A stretch of DNA of 15,597 nt from Chitinophagaceae bacterium UBA2791 (GTDB lineage Bacteria; Bacteroidota; Bacteroidia; Chitinophagales; Chitinophagaceae), in assembly GCA_002352105.1 (NCBI GenBank), contig DEHV01000008.1, positions 47,523 to 63,119 of the forward strand, given 5' to 3'. This document shows, in pieces, positions 14,365 to 15,597 of this stretch. Under the pieces are notes generated by a model. That model searched no databases and was not told the DNA's origin. It worked only from the letters and a program-made list of their open reading frames with translations. Both the position numbers and the translations under genes were made by a program. Within the stretch, counting starts at the first letter, position 1. Each line of letters begins with the position of its first letter.

Positions 14365-15429
14365 CTACAGCGGCGCGCCAAGCAACTCTTCGTATAAAGC
14401 CTTAAGCGATCGCATCACCGCTTCAGGCCTATACTCCTGCGAAAGCGCCAGCGAGCGGCGGCCATATTCACGAAGCAGCGCAGGATTATCCATTGCTTCC
14501 TCAAGAATGGATAGCAATTGCCATTTGTCGCCGGGGGTAAACAACCACCCGTTATGCCCCGGTTTCACAACCTCGGGAACCCCTCCCACCTCAGTGGCAA
14601 TAACAGGTTTCGCAAAAGCCATGGCTTCCAGGATAGATACCGGAAGGCCCTCATAATAGGAAGGAAGGATATAGATATCGCAGGCCGAAAGCAGCTTCGC
14701 TTTTTCACCGCCTGTGACCCATCCTGCATACTTCGCTTCTCCCGAAAGTCCATCCTCTTTTATCCGGTTTTGGAGGCGCGCTGTTTCGCCATTTCCGGCA
14801 ATGGTAATGCTGATCCTGTCTTTAAACTGTTCCGGGTTGGCGGCCAGGACATCAAGAAGATCAAAAATGCCTTTATGATCGCATATCAGTCCCAGAAACA
14901 ATAAGCGAAGTCGTCCATCAGGGGCGGAAGGCTCGGGAAAGACCGGGGCTTCTTCTATGACATTATTCACTTTTTCGAGGCCCCTGAGCCGGAAATTGGA
15001 AGCATAATAAGATCTCCATTTTTCAGAAAGGCAAATGACCAGGTCCGCGCGCCCGAGGATAAATCTTATGTAGGGTCTCAGCAGCTTTGCGCCGGCATAA
15101 AACTGATCAAAACCTCCGCTATGAATATGCAGGATGGTTTTTTTACCGAAGAGCCTGCCGATCATCAACAAAAACGATTTGCGAAGGAAACTGCCTTTTG
15201 ACGAACCATGAATATGCAGGATTTTAATTTCTTTATCTGTCAATAGCATTCTTATCAGCCTGATAACCGCCTGGCAATATGCCAATAGTTGTCCGGCTGC
15301 AGAAGCGCCTGAGTAATAGGTGGGGATGAATTTGAAAGGAGTAATATTGGCCGCATACACTTCCAGCACTGCGCCTATGCCTCCCCGATGATTTTTATAG
15401 TCGGGGCCTATATAAAGAACTTTCTTCAT
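14365..15429 (-). CDS. Family 4 glycosyltransferase
   Basis: This 354-residue GT-B enzyme of family GT4 is a retaining transferase that adds a sugar from a nucleotide donor to a growing lipid-linked glycan. The N-terminal domain carries the glycine loop NHRGGIGAVLEVYA (13-26) and the HIHSGG block (101-106). The C-terminal domain has LRLLFLGLICDHKGIFDLL, ITIAGNGET and the donor-binding E-x7-E motif, EGLPVSILE (Glu260, Glu268), followed by KPVIATEVGGVPEVV. There is no membrane segment; it would act on the cytoplasmic side. It follows the next upstream gene by 21 bp, so it belongs to the same polysaccharide transcript. Sugar and linkage are unknown. Confidence 0.9.
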   Translation of the reverse strand: MKKVLYIGPDYKNHRGGIGAVLEVYAANITPFKFIPTYYSGASAAGQLLAYCQAVIRLIRMLLTDKEIKILHIHGSSKGSFLRKSFLLMIGRLFGKKTILHIHSGGFDQFYAGAKLLRPYIRFILGRADLVICLSEKWRSYYASNFRLRGLEKVNNVIEEAPVFPEPSAPDGRLRLLFLGLICDHKGIFDLLDVLAANPEQFKDRISITIAGNGETARLQNRIKEDGLSGEAKYAGWVTGGEKAKLLSACDIYILPSYYEGLPVSILEAMAFAKPVIATEVGGVPEVVKPGHNGWLFTPGDKWQLLSILEEAMDNPALLREYGRRSLALSQEYRPEAVMRSLKALYEELLGAPL

Positions 15430-15450
15430 GATCGCCGCTTGCCTGCGCTA

Positions 15451-15597
15451 TTATTGTCCATTTAACGATAAAGCCTGCTCCAGGTATATTTTAAAAAGAT
15501 TATCCCATTCGTATCTGCTGTATTCCTTCCTGATCTCTTCTTTTTTATACAGCTCTTTTGAGCGCAATATTGTTCCAAACGCCTCTTCCATCCCTGC
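15451..15597 (-). CDS. C-terminal end of a probable glycosyltransferase, cut by the window edge
   Basis: An open frame enters from the right edge and ends in TAA at 15451-15453, giving 48 residues. The tail AGMEEAFGTILRSKELYKK followed by SRYEWDNLFKIYLEQAL resembles the last helices of GT4-type glycosyltransferases, where a Tyr-Ser-Trp-like motif precedes the final helix. Its stop is 21 bp ahead of the GT4 gene. The main domains lie outside the window, so the family is a reasoned guess. Confidence 0.6.
   Translation of the reverse strand, partial: AGMEEAFGTILRSKELYKKEEIRKEYSRYEWDNLFKIYLEQALSLNGQ

Noticed and set aside
14271..14380. Stop-free minus-strand stretch before wecB ending in TAG at 14271, with a protein-like tail (GISGRFLSIAGFARQFDK).
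   Set aside because: There is no ATG and only a TTG inside the GT4 gene could start it; length is compatible with chance.

Overview
The window looks like a Bacteroidota chromosome, most likely a Chitinophagaceae-type organism. This is inferred from a bacillithiol-associated YtxJ/BrxC protein, few Shine-Dalgarno sequences, promoter-like elements of the TTG-N20-TAnnTTTG kind, and a 39-residue lipoprotein of a style common in that group. No rRNA, tRNA, CRISPR array or insertion sequence is visible.

Region 1 (1-510, plus strand) is the C-terminal part of an ApbE-like FAD:protein FMN transferase, cut by the window edge. Its 3' end overlaps the convergent gene beyond it by 26 bp.

Region 2 (485-8865, minus strand) is a compact run of nine genes that reads like one operon. 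Transcription goes from 8865 down to 485: a DnaQ-like 3'-5' exonuclease, a GTG-start polyprenol-phosphate-mannose-synthase-like family 2 glycosyltransferase, an unrecognised 54-residue small protein, then a complete ebo cluster in order: eboA, eboB (TatD-like hydrolase), eboC (UbiA-like prenyltransferase), eboD (dehydroquinate-synthase-like sugar phosphate cyclase), eboE (xylose-isomerase-like TIM barrel) and eboF (alkaline-phosphatase-superfamily hydrolase). Ebo clusters are known from cyanobacteria (export of the scytonemin precursor to the periplasm), Pseudomonas (nematode repellence, called edb there), Bacteroidota and eustigmatophyte plastids. Their chemical product is unknown. Most junctions here are 2-13 bp gaps or overlaps; only eboA-eboB and eboC-eboD have gaps of about 80 bp.

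Region 3 (8866-10131) is mostly non-coding or made of small genes. It holds an AT-rich dyad with a Fur-box-like core, a promoter-like sequence, two hairpins that could form a small RNA or an mRNA leader, a 39-residue lipoprotein gene, a strong intrinsic terminator and a YtxJ/BrxC monothiol bacilliredoxin gene.

Region 4 (10132-15597, minus strand) is part of a surface or exopolysaccharide locus. Transcription goes from the right: the end of a probable glycosyltransferase, a GT4 glycosyltransferase, a UDP-GlcNAc 2-epimerase (WecB-like), an initiating undecaprenyl-phosphate sugar phosphotransferase, and a fused membrane protein. The fusion joins a PAP2 lipid phosphatase to an internal lipobox-like segment and a periplasmic propeller-like domain. 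The epimerase would supply ManNAc, the phosphotransferase would load the first sugar onto undecaprenyl phosphate, the GT4 enzymes would extend it, and the PAP2 domain could recycle the lipid carrier.
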